From positions 1 to 64,000 of the forward strand of contig JAIUNK010000009.1 of assembly GCA_020161845.1 (NCBI GenBank): a stretch of 64,000 nt of DNA, read 5' to 3'. The stretch comes from Actinomycetota bacterium (GTDB lineage Bacteria; Actinomycetota; Actinomycetes; Actinomycetales; Dermatophilaceae). The stretch's first letter is position 1. The number at the start of each line of letters is the position of its first letter. The position numbers and the translations under genes were made by a program. Below, one piece after another: positions 56,923-64,000 of the stretch. The notes beneath the pieces were generated by a model that ran no database searches, was not told the origin of the DNA, and saw only the letters and a list, made by a program, of their open reading frames with translations.

Positions 56923-59511
56923 GTGACCATCGCGCTGTACCGCCGCTACCGGCCGCAGACGTTCGCCGACGTCATCGGCCAGGAGCACGTCACCGAGCCG
57001 TTGATGCAGGCCCTGCGCACCGGGCGGGTGGGCCATGCGTACCTGTTCAGCGGCCCGCGCGGGTGCGGCAAGACGACCAGTGCTCGGATCCTGGCGCGAT
57101 GTCTCAACTGCGAGCAGGGTCCCACCCCCACCCCGTGCGGCGAGTGCGGCTCGTGTGTCGCCCTGGCGACCGGTGGCCCGGGATCGGTGGACGTCATCGA
57201 GATCGACGCGGCCAGTCACGGTGGGGTCGACGACGCCCGTGATCTGCGCGAAAAGGCGGCGTATGGGCCTGCGCAGAGCCGGTACAAGGTCTACATCATC
57301 GACGAGGCGCACATGGTCACCCCGCAGGGATTCAACGCCCTGCTCAAAATCGTCGAAGAGCCACCCGAGCATGTGAAATTCGTCTTTGCCACCACCGAGC
57401 CGGAGAAAGTCATCGGGACCATCCGGTCGCGGACGCATCATTATCCGTTTCGGCTGGTCCCGCCGTCCCGGCTGACCGAATACCTGGAAACACTGTGCGA
57501 GCGCGAAGAAGTGGCGGTCGAACCCGGGGTGGTCTCGTTCGTCGTCCGGGCCGGCGGGGGCTCGGTGCGCGATTCCTTGTCGGTGCTCGACCAGCTCATC
57601 GCGGGGTCCGGCCAGGCGGGCCTGACGTACGCCGGCGCGGCGGCGCTGCTCGGTTTCACCGAGGCGGAACTGCTCGATGCCGTCGTCGATGCCCTGGCCG
57701 CGGGCGACGGCGGGGCCGTCTTCCGGCAGCTGGACAAGGTCATCGAGACCGGGCACGACCCGCGGCGATTCGTCGAGGATCTGCTGGAGCGCTTCCGCGA
57801 TCTGATCATCGTCGCGGCGAGCGAGGACGCCGCGGCGGCCGTGCTGCGTGGGGTGCCCGAGGACCAGCTGCATCGGATGCGTCAGCAGGCCGCGTCCTTC
57901 GGACCGGGGGAGCTGTCGCGCAGCGCCGACATCGTCAACGCCGGGCTCACCGAGTTGAGCGGCACCACCGCGCCGCGCCTGCAGTTGGAGTTGATCTGCG
58001 CCCGGCTGCTGCTGCCCGCGGCCTCGGGGACCGGCGGATACGCCGCTCGCCTGGACCGGATCGAGCGACGCCTGGACATGGCCGGTCCGGTGCCACCGGG
58101 CGGTACGTCGGGCGGGGGGCACGATCCGGCACCCGTCGAGCCCCTCGGGGCACAGCACGCCAGCGGCGGGCCGCAGTCGCGGGAGGGGTGGGAGGCCCGC
58201 GGCGGGCCGCCCGCCGGTTCCGAGTCGGCCGCCCCCTCCTCTGGCGGGCGCGAGGCGCTGCGCCGGGCCCACGCGGCCGCCAGAGGAGGGCCCGGCCAGC
58301 CAGGGCCCGAACCGGCGGGGCCCGACCGGGGAGTGGCCGCCCCGGCGGGGCCCGACCGGGCAGGCCGCGTCGAACCCCCAGAGTCGACGCCCGCCGATGA
58401 CCGGAGTGCTCCGGCGACTCCCCGCGGCGGTCTGGACACCGACGCGGTGCGCCGCTCCTGGCCGGATGTGCTGGCCAAGGTCTATGCGATCCGCAGGGTC
58501 ACCTGGACCTTCCTGTCCCAGCACGCGCAGGTGCTCGACTACGACGGGCGCGGGCTGGTGCTCGGCATCGCGACCGAGGGGCTGGTCCGCACCTTCCACC
58601 ACGGCTCGCACGCCGAGGTCGTGAGGCAGGCCCTGATCGAAACCCTGGGGATCGACGCCCAGGTCGACGGTCGCCTCATGCCCGCCCGCGGGACCGATCC
58701 GCCGTCGCCGCCGTTGCCGTCGCCCTCGCCCATGGGCCCGAGGGGTGCCGCCGCGCGAGGGCCGGCCCCGCAGCAGCCGGCCCCGCAGCAGCCGGCCCCC
58801 CAGCCCCCTGCCCCCCAACCTCCGGCCCCGCAGCCCCAGTTCACGCGCCCGCCGTTGGACCGGCGCGCCGAGGAAGAGCCGGGGCACCCGCCGGAGGACG
58901 ACTGGGCCCCGGTGGGCGGTCCCAAGGGCGATGTCCTGGCCGGCATGGAGGACCTCGTTCCGCCCGATGACGGGCCGGAGCCGCCGCCGGATGACGCATC
59001 GGACGTCGGGCCGGATGTGGGACCGGAGCCGGAACCGGCCGAGGCGCTGGAGCCGCCGCTGGAGCCGCCGCTGGATGAGGCGCTGGACCAGGGTGCGGAC
59101 CTGCCTCGCGACGACGGGGCGTCGGCCGACGCCGACGTACCGTTGGGCGCCGACGTACCGGCGGTGGGCGAAGATGAGGCACCGGCGGACGGCGACGTAC
59201 CGGCGGGGGGCGACCTGCCGCCGCGGGACCCGCCCACGCCGCAGCAACCGGAACCGCAGCGGCCGGCGCAACAGCCGACCCTGTCGCGCCGGGGCGCAGC
59301 AAAGGCGCGGGTGAGCGCCTACGAACGCGCCAAGGCCGCACTGGGCGAGCAACGTCCGGACGGCTCCCGCGCGACCGGTGCGGGGCCGCACGAGACCGAG
59401 GATCCCCAGGTCAGCGCCGATGACGAGGACATCTCCGATCTCGGCGCGGTCGGCCAACCGGTGATCGCCAAGGTCCTGGGCGGCGTGGTCATCGACGAGC
59501 ACCTCGACTGA
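56923..59511 (+). CDS. dnaX: DNA polymerase III gamma/tau subunit
   Basis: 862 residues from the GTG at 56923 (MTIALYRRYRPQTFADVIGQ). Clamp-loader ATPase: Walker A GPRGCGKTT, zinc site (CLNCEQG...CGECGSC), Walker B YIIDEAHM, sensor ATTEPEKV. From residue about 395 two long Pro/Gly/Glu-rich linkers with repeats (APQQP, APQPP; DVPLGADVP) flank the tau domain (RSWPDVLAKVYAIRRVTWTF to about residue 590). I see no A-rich slippery site, so a separate gamma form by frameshift is not indicated. It is longer than most DnaX proteins because of the linkers. Confidence 0.96.
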   Translation: MTIALYRRYRPQTFADVIGQEHVTEPLMQALRTGRVGHAYLFSGPRGCGKTTSARILARCLNCEQGPTPTPCGECGSCVALATGGPGSVDVIEIDAASHGGVDDARDLREKAAYGPAQSRYKVYIIDEAHMVTPQGFNALLKIVEEPPEHVKFVFATTEPEKVIGTIRSRTHHYPFRLVPPSRLTEYLETLCEREEVAVEPGVVSFVVRAGGGSVRDSLSVLDQLIAGSGQAGLTYAGAAALLGFTEAELLDAVVDALAAGDGGAVFRQLDKVIETGHDPRRFVEDLLERFRDLIIVAASEDAAAAVLRGVPEDQLHRMRQQAASFGPGELSRSADIVNAGLTELSGTTAPRLQLELICARLLLPAASGTGGYAARLDRIERRLDMAGPVPPGGTSGGGHDPAPVEPLGAQHASGGPQSREGWEARGGPPAGSESAAPSSGGREALRRAHAAARGGPGQPGPEPAGPDRGVAAPAGPDRAGRVEPPESTPADDRSAPATPRGGLDTDAVRRSWPDVLAKVYAIRRVTWTFLSQHAQVLDYDGRGLVLGIATEGLVRTFHHGSHAEVVRQALIETLGIDAQVDGRLMPARGTDPPSPPLPSPSPMGPRGAAARGPAPQQPAPQQPAPQPPAPQPPAPQPQFTRPPLDRRAEEEPGHPPEDDWAPVGGPKGDVLAGMEDLVPPDDGPEPPPDDASDVGPDVGPEPEPAEALEPPLEPPLDEALDQGADLPRDDGASADADVPLGADVPAVGEDEAPADGDVPAGGDLPPRDPPTPQQPEPQRPAQQPTLSRRGAAKARVSAYERAKAALGEQRPDGSRATGAGPHETEDPQVSADDEDISDLGAVGQPVIAKVLGGVVIDEHLD

Positions 59512-59532
59512 GCACGGGTAGCATCGCCGCCC

Positions 59533-60210
59533 GTGGAGAGCACCAGGTTTTACACCGCCGCGCGGGCCGTCGTCTCGCCCGTGCTGCGGGCGGTGTTGCG
59601 CGCCGATGTCCGCGGCGCGCAGCACGTCCCGCCGGTCGGCCCCGTCGTCATCGCCAGCAATCACCTGTCCTTCTTCGACAGCATCGTGTTGCCGGCGGTC
59701 GCGCCGCGCAGGATCACGTTCCTGGCCAAGGCGGAGTACTTCACCGGCAAGGGCCTGGTCGGCGCCTGGAATCGCGCCTTCTTCACGGCGGCGGGCACGA
59801 TCCCGGTCGACCGCGACGAGACCAAGGCCGCGTCGGCATCGCTCGAGGTCGCACTCGAGGTTCTCGCCGCCGGTGGAGCGTTCGGCATCTATCCCGAGGG
59901 CACCCGGTCGCGGGACGGGCGCCTCTATCGGGCGCGCACCGGCATCGGACACCTGGTGCTCTCCAGCGGGGCGCCGGTCGTGCCGGTCGCGCTGTGGGGA
60001 ACGGATCGGATTCAGCCGGTGGGCTCTCGGTTCGTGCGTCCGGCCAAGGTCGGGGTGGAGTTCGGGCCGCCGCTGCGGCTCGCGGATCGGTATGCCGACC
60101 TGCCGCCCGGCCGGGCCCGGCGCGAGATCGCCGACGAGGTGACCGCGGCGATCGCGGCGATGAGCGGCCAGGAACTGGCCGGGGTCTACAACGAGCGGCC
60201 CGCGCACTGA
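59533..60210 (+). CDS. 1-acylglycerol-3-phosphate acyltransferase-like (PlsC family)
   Basis: 225 residues, GTG. Motif I NHLSFFDS (HX4D), motif II region [14 protein letters not shown], motif [13 protein letters not shown], motif [10 protein letters not shown]. It probably acylates a lysophospholipid at the membrane. TAGCAT ends 8 nt before the GTG. Confidence 0.9.
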   Translation: MESTRFYTAARAVVSPVLRAVLRADVRGAQHVPPVGPVVIASNHLSFFDSIVLPAVAPRRITFLAKAEYFTGKGLVGAWNRAFFTAAGTIPVDRDETKAASASLEVALEVLAAGGAFGIYPEGTRSRDGRLYRARTGIGHLVLSSGAPVVPVALWGTDRIQPVGSRFVRPAKVGVEFGPPLRLADRYADLPPGRARREIADEVTAAIAAMSGQELAGVYNERPAH

Positions 60211-60340
60211 GCAGTCCCGGCGCGCGCACTGCGCCGGACCGGCTTCGCGCGGGGCGTGAACCGGCGTCCACTTGAACTGTTGACTGGGCAGCGGAGGCAA
60301 CCGCCCTGCCTGGACGCTCGGCCTTGTCGGAGCCGCCGCG

Positions 60341-60346
60341 TAGGCT
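60341..60346 (+). promoter_or_regulatory. -10 box of recR (leaderless start)
   Basis: TAGGCT ends 7 nt before the GTG at 60354; no Shine-Dalgarno. Confidence 0.5.
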
Positions 60347-60353
60347 GGGCGGC

Positions 60354-60953
60354 GTGTACGAGGGTGCGGTTCAGGATCTGATCGACGAGCTCGGGCGGCT
60401 GCCCGGGGTCGGCCCCAAGGGTGCCCAGCGGATCGCGTTCCACATCCTGGCCTCCGACGAGATCGACGTGCAACGGCTCGCGGACGCCCTCGTGCAGGTC
60501 AAGGAGAGGGTTCGGTTCTGCGCCACGTGCGGCAATGTCGCCGAGGCCGAACTGTGCCGCATCTGCGTCGACCCGCGCCGGGAGGAGCGGGCGATCTGTG
60601 TGGTCGAGGAGCCCAAGGACGTCCTGGCCATTGAGCGCACCCGCGAGTTCCGGGGGCGCTACCACGTGCTCGGCGGCGCGATCAGCCCGATGGACGGCAT
60701 CGGCCCCGACGACCTGCGCTTCGCCCAGCTGTTCACCCGGCTCTCCGACGGTCGCGTCGATGAGGTCATCATCGCCACCGACCCCAACCTGGAGGGCGAG
60801 GCCACCGCGGCCTATCTCGCCCGCCTCCTGATGCCACTGCAGCTGCGGGTCACGCGGCTGGCTTCCGGCCTTCCGGTCGGTGGCGACCTCGAATACGCCG
60901 ACGAGGTCACCCTCGGTCGGGCCTTTGAAGGGAGGCGCTTGCTCAATGCCTGA
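60354..60953 (+). CDS. recR: Recombination protein RecR
   Basis: 199 residues from the GTG at 60354. Helix-hairpin-helix [16 protein letters not shown], zinc finger [16 protein letters not shown], Toprim domain ([31 protein letters not shown]) and the C-terminal Walker-B-like end [17 protein letters not shown]. Acts with RecF/RecO in gap repair. Overlaps the next gene by 8 nt. Confidence 0.97.
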   Translation: MYEGAVQDLIDELGRLPGVGPKGAQRIAFHILASDEIDVQRLADALVQVKERVRFCATCGNVAEAELCRICVDPRREERAICVVEEPKDVLAIERTREFRGRYHVLGGAISPMDGIGPDDLRFAQLFTRLSDGRVDEVIIATDPNLEGEATAAYLARLLMPLQLRVTRLASGLPVGGDLEYADEVTLGRAFEGRRLLNA

Positions 60954-61566
60954 CACTCCGTCCCCTCACGATGTGGCCGAACCGGTCGAGACCGCCTCCG
61001 GGCCCGAACCGATCGACGCCGACCTGGCGTTGTTGGGCGAGGAGACCGCGGGGGAGGCCCGCGAGTTTCTCGCCGTCCTGCGCGGCGTCGGCTCCGGGGA
61101 GTCGCCCGAGCAGGCGATCCCGCTCCTGCTGCTGGCCGTCTCCCAGATCCTGGTGACGGGTGCACGCCTCGGCGCCATCACCGACGTCGTCCCGGCCGAG
61201 CAGTTCGAGACCGACCTCGGGGCCGACTTCGACGTCGAGCACCTGCGTGAGTCGTTGGGCTCGCTGCTCACCGGACTCGACGAATACTGCGAGGTCGTCG
61301 ACCCCATGACGCGCCCCGAACTGGGCGAGAGCACGCTGTCGGGCGATCTCGCCGAGGTCTCGGCGGCCCTGGTGCACGGGCTGCGGCACTATGCGGACGG
61401 CCGGATCAGCGAGGCCCTGTGGTGGTGGCAGTTCAGCTACCTGTCCGACTGGGGGGCGCGAGCCACCGGCGCGTTGCGGGCGCTGCAGTCGATCATGAGC
61501 CACATCCGCCTCGACGCCGACGAGGACACCGTGGCCGAGGCCGAATTCGACGCGCTGCACCGCTAG
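60946..61566 (+). CDS. DUF5063 protein
   Basis: 206 residues; the ATG at 60946 lies inside the recR end, with GAAGGGAGG upstream. All-helical with [32 protein letters not shown] and [21 protein letters not shown] regular recR neighbour in actinobacteria; function unknown. Confidence 0.88.
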   Translation: MPDTPSPHDVAEPVETASGPEPIDADLALLGEETAGEAREFLAVLRGVGSGESPEQAIPLLLLAVSQILVTGARLGAITDVVPAEQFETDLGADFDVEHLRESLGSLLTGLDEYCEVVDPMTRPELGESTLSGDLAEVSAALVHGLRHYADGRISEALWWWQFSYLSDWGARATGALRALQSIMSHIRLDADEDTVAEAEFDALHR

Positions 61567-61641
61567 CCGGCGCCGCCACCCGGCGCTGAGCAGCAAGCCG
61601 GCACTGCGCCGCTCGCCTGTGCCGCACCAGCGGCGATCGCC

Positions 61642-62760
61642 TCAGGCGATGCGGGTGCCGCGGGCGAGCCGGCGCACCGGCGTGCGTAGCCGCCGAATCG
61701 CGATCGCCAGCGACCCCGCCCCCAGCACCGCGTAGGTGACGAATCCGTACGGCCACGCGGGCTGGTCCAACCCTCGGGCCGCCTGCGCCTCGGTCTGGTC
61801 CGGTCCGAACAGGCCACGGGACCAGCACTCGACCAGCGGTTCCTGAGAACCGCGCCGCGCCGACCGGATCCCCTCGCGGATCACGCCGAGCGGCTCGTTC
61901 GGGGTGTTGGTGCGGGGATCGGCGCGGCCGGGGGCGGCGTCGGCGACCACGACGTACGGGTTGGCGGTGAGCAGCCACCAGTTCCGCTCGGTGTGGGTCA
62001 CGGTGCGGATCATGGTCTGCTCGACGCACGGCGGTGGCTCGGCCGCGGTGCCGCTCGTGCTCGGCTGCCAGTTCGTCATGTCGTTGCGCAGCACCCGGAC
62101 CGGTCCGGTGGTTTCGGTCAACGGCAGCGTCAGCCCGAACAGCAGCGGTGCCCCGACGGCCAGGAAACCCAGCACCACATAGGTCATCGCTACCGAGCTG
62201 ACCACCCGCGCCGTCAGCGCGGACACGCCGATGCCGATCGCGCAGATCGACCCGGTGACCAACGCCAACGTCAGCACCGCCAGGCCCAGCGAGCCGGCCG
62301 TCACGCCGCCCGCAAGCAGCGCCCACCCCAACACCGGCGCCGCGATCGCCAGGAAGCCCAGCGCGGCGATCCAGGCGCCCAGCCACTTGCCCACCGCGAT
62401 CTGCGCCGGGCTGAGCAGGCTGGCCTGCAGCGAGGCAAGGATTCCGTCGGCCCGGTCGCCGCTGATCGCGCTCGCCGACAGCGACGGCGCCACGAGCAGG
62501 GCGAGGGTGAGGACGACGAAAATGGTCACCCCGTAGAACAGGGCCGCCTGCCCCTGCGTGCTGGCGTGCTGGGTCGCGAACCAAGTCAACGCCACGAACC
62601 CGTAGACGGCGACGATCCAGGCCAGCAGCACCCATCGAGTGCGCGACGTCCGCAGCCGCTGACGCAGGTCCAGCCCCGCCACCGTGCGCACCCCGGCCCA
62701 GAAGGGCACCCGCTCCGGGGTGCGCGTCGCCCCGCGCGGCTCACTCATCTGCAGCGTCAT
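61642..62760 (-). CDS. ABC transporter membrane subunit (ABC-2 type)
   Basis: About 372 residues; the ATG at 62760 overlaps the ATPase stop (ATGA). Six membrane helices: WVLLAWIVAVYGFVALTW, FYGVTIFVVLTLALLVAPS, and others. The 130-residue insert (NDMTNWQPSTSGTAAEPP to GLDQPAW) before the last helix is probably outside the cell. Partner of the ATPase at 62757. Confidence 0.88.
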   Translation of the reverse strand: MTLQMSEPRGATRTPERVPFWAGVRTVAGLDLRQRLRTSRTRWVLLAWIVAVYGFVALTWFATQHASTQGQAALFYGVTIFVVLTLALLVAPSLSASAISGDRADGILASLQASLLSPAQIAVGKWLGAWIAALGFLAIAAPVLGWALLAGGVTAGSLGLAVLTLALVTGSICAIGIGVSALTARVVSSVAMTYVVLGFLAVGAPLLFGLTLPLTETTGPVRVLRNDMTNWQPSTSGTAAEPPPCVEQTMIRTVTHTERNWWLLTANPYVVVADAAPGRADPRTNTPNEPLGVIREGIRSARRGSQEPLVECWSRGLFGPDQTEAQAARGLDQPAWPYGFVTYAVLGAGSLAIAIRRLRTPVRRLARGTRIA

Positions 62761-63728
62761 CGTCGCGCCCCCTCGTGCTCGGCCGTCGCGCTCAGGTAGG
62801 CGGCCTCCAGGCCACCATCGGTCGCCGGGGCCAGCCCGCAGACGGGCACACCCGCCGTGACCAGCCGCGCCACCAGGTCGGCGGCGGCGCTGGGGTCGCC
62901 GAGGGCGAGCTCGTACGTCGGGGGCCAGGCGGGCACCGGCACCCGACGTACCGTCGAGGGCTGCCACCGCGGCCCCTGCGCCCGGCCGTCGCCGTCCGCC
63001 ACGCGCGGCAGCGCCGCCTCGAAAGCGGCCGCGTCGAGGACGGCCAGCAACCAGCGGCCGGTGCGACCCGGGGAGCGCAGGTCATGGGTCGCGACGGTCC
63101 GCCCGCCGTCGATGATCACCGCCCGATCGGCCATCTCCTCCAGTTCCACCAGGATGTGGCTGCTCACCAGGATGGTGCGGCCCCGGTCCGCCAGGTCGCG
63201 CAGCACGTCGCGCAGCTCGATCCGGCTGCGCGGGTCGAGGCCGGAGGCCGGCTCGTCGAGCAGCAGCACGTCGGGATCGTGCACCAGGGCGCGCGCCAAG
63301 CCCAGGCGCTGCTTCTGACCGCGGGAGAGCACCCGTGCGGGCCGGTCGTGCAGGTCGGCCAGGTGCACGAGGGCGAGGAGTTCCTCGATGCGGTCGGCCG
63401 CGGCGGCGCGGCCGATCCCGTACGTCGCGGCGACCGTGGCCAAGACCTCGCGGACGGTCAGGGTGTCCCAGGTGCCGAAGCCGTCGGGCATCCAGCCCAT
63501 CAGCCGGCGTACCTGCCGGGGCGCGGTCACCGGGTCATGCCCCGCGACGCGCACGGTCCCCTCGTCGGGCGCCAGCAGCGTGGCCAGCACCAGCAGCAAC
63601 GTGGTCTTGCCCGCGCCGTTGGGGCCGACGAGCGCCGTGACCTCCCCGGGCGCGGCGGTCAGGTCGATCCCGTCCACCGCTTTGACGGTGCCGAAACTCC
63701 GGCGAAGCCCCCGCACTTCGATGCTCAC
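62757..63728 (-). CDS. ABC transporter ATPase
   Basis: 323 residues, GTG at 63728. Walker A GPNGAGKTT, signature LSRGQKQRLGLA, Walker B VLLLDEPASGLDP, switch His in SSHILVE. A C-terminal domain of about 100 residues follows. With the gene at 61642 it forms an exporter. Confidence 0.92.
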   Translation of the reverse strand: MSIEVRGLRRSFGTVKAVDGIDLTAAPGEVTALVGPNGAGKTTLLLVLATLLAPDEGTVRVAGHDPVTAPRQVRRLMGWMPDGFGTWDTLTVREVLATVAATYGIGRAAAADRIEELLALVHLADLHDRPARVLSRGQKQRLGLARALVHDPDVLLLDEPASGLDPRSRIELRDVLRDLADRGRTILVSSHILVELEEMADRAVIIDGGRTVATHDLRSPGRTGRWLLAVLDAAAFEAALPRVADGDGRAQGPRWQPSTVRRVPVPAWPPTYELALGDPSAAADLVARLVTAGVPVCGLAPATDGGLEAAYLSATAEHEGARR

Positions 63729-63734
63729 AAGGGC

Positions 63735-63767
63735 AGTCTGCCTAGCTCAGGGAAGTCTGCCTAGCTC
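63735..63767. repeat. 14-bp direct repeat upstream of lysC
   Basis: AGTCTGCCTAGCTC occurs at 63735-63748 and 63754-63767 (19-bp period, two helical turns) in the gap between the divergent ABC pair and lysC. A possible regulator site. Confidence 0.5.
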
Positions 63768-63881
63768 GCAACACAAGGCCGAAAGGCTCTTGTCTCGCCG
63801 GTCGAGCCTCTCGGAACCCGTTGGGGCGCACGGTTAGACTCTCCTACCGTTCGCCTGCAGTTCGAGACGAGGAGTCCAGCG

Positions 63882-64000
63882 GTGGCCTTGGTGGTCCAGA
63901 AGTACGGTGGGTCGTCCGTCGCGGACGCCGAAAGCGTCAAGCGGGTGGCGCGGCGCATCGTGGAGACCAAGAAGGCCGGCAACGACGTCGTGGTGGTCGT
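63882..64000 (+). CDS. lysC: Aspartate kinase, 5' part only
   Basis: GTG at 63882, with GAGGAG seven nt upstream. The visible 39 residues begin [20 protein letters not shown], the invariant opening of aspartokinase (ATP/Asp-binding KYGGSS). First step of the Lys/Thr/Met pathway. The gene runs off the window. TAGACT at 63835-63840 is a possible -10. Confidence 0.93.
   Translation, partial: MALVVQKYGGSSVADAESVKRVARRIVETKKAGNDVVVV

Noticed and set aside
56923-59511. Programmed frameshift site in dnaX giving a separate gamma subunit
   Set aside because: No A-rich slippery heptamer is visible.
55411-60300. Very long open reading frames antisense to dnaX and its neighbours
   Set aside because: They are mirror effects of GC-rich codon third positions; the + strand genes have family matches throughout and the antisense frames have none.

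Overview
The window is high-GC DNA with short intergenic gaps, many GTG starts and many stop/start overlaps. It carries a DUF222/HNH gene and the order tRNA-Ser, SRP RNA, dnaX, acyltransferase, recR, DUF5063 gene, ABC pair, lysC. This points to an actinobacterium, probably Micrococcales (Dermatophilaceae/Intrasporangiaceae-like). The family-level placement is inference from gene order and style only.

Left part (1-21.6 kb) is accessory DNA. It opens with a HicA/HicB-like toxin-antitoxin pair behind a large palindromic promoter-operator, the 3' remnant of an amidase gene, and a DUF222/HNH endonuclease gene. Then follows a 12-gene block, all on the + strand and mostly with overlapping or nearly touching genes (3669-21434). 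In order it encodes a GrpE-like coiled-coil protein, an Hsp70, a 901-residue protein with FN3-like repeats, a zinc-ribbon GTPase of the double-GTPase (TRAFAC) type, a GAP1-type GTPase-associated protein, a second membrane-anchored zinc-ribbon GTPase, a small membrane protein, a zinc-ribbon membrane protein, a papain-fold glutamine-deamidase toxin, its probable immunity protein, a HerA/FtsK-like ATPase, a second Hsp70 and a VWA protein. (Counting the immunity gene separately gives 13 coding sequences.) The block lies between two 150-bp direct repeats (3160-3309 and 21473-21621, about 88% identical by eye) whose hairpin stems show compensatory changes. I read this as a chaperone-, GTPase- and ATPase-controlled conflict or sensing system with an embedded deamidase effector. 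It is the most interesting object in the window.

Middle part (22.0-39.4 kb): an APC amino acid permease, a CbiMN-CbiQ-CbiO nickel/cobalt ECF importer behind a Fur-family-like palindrome, several small membrane or unknown genes, a DUF559/AbiEi-like gene, an ABC-2 drug-type exporter, a GNAT plus acyl-CoA-synthetase-like protein acetyltransferase, a NarL-type two-component pair, upp and tadA back to back, and tRNA-Ser(CGA).

Right part (39-64 kb): a degenerate DnaQ-like protein ending in a CCHC zinc knuckle, an IclR regulator divergent from an aromatic-ring monooxygenase, a thioesterase, a methyltransferase, a dienelactone hydrolase, a degenerate EAL/DICT-like protein, a decayed mug glycosylase gene, a VIT1-type transporter, an NCS1 permease divergent from an ADP-ribosylglycohydrolase/PfkB kinase pair, a LytR_C protein, a DUF853 HerA-like ATPase and a BadF-like ATPase. 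The conserved tRNA-Ser(GGA)/SRP RNA/dnaX/recR segment, an ABC exporter and the first codons of lysC close the window.

Two signals run through the whole window. Many genes have a TANNNT -10 box exactly 6-8 nt before a GTG/ATG start, the pattern of leaderless transcripts. The octamer GTACGTCG/CGACGTAC is strongly over-represented in both the accessory and core parts (about 31 by hand count).
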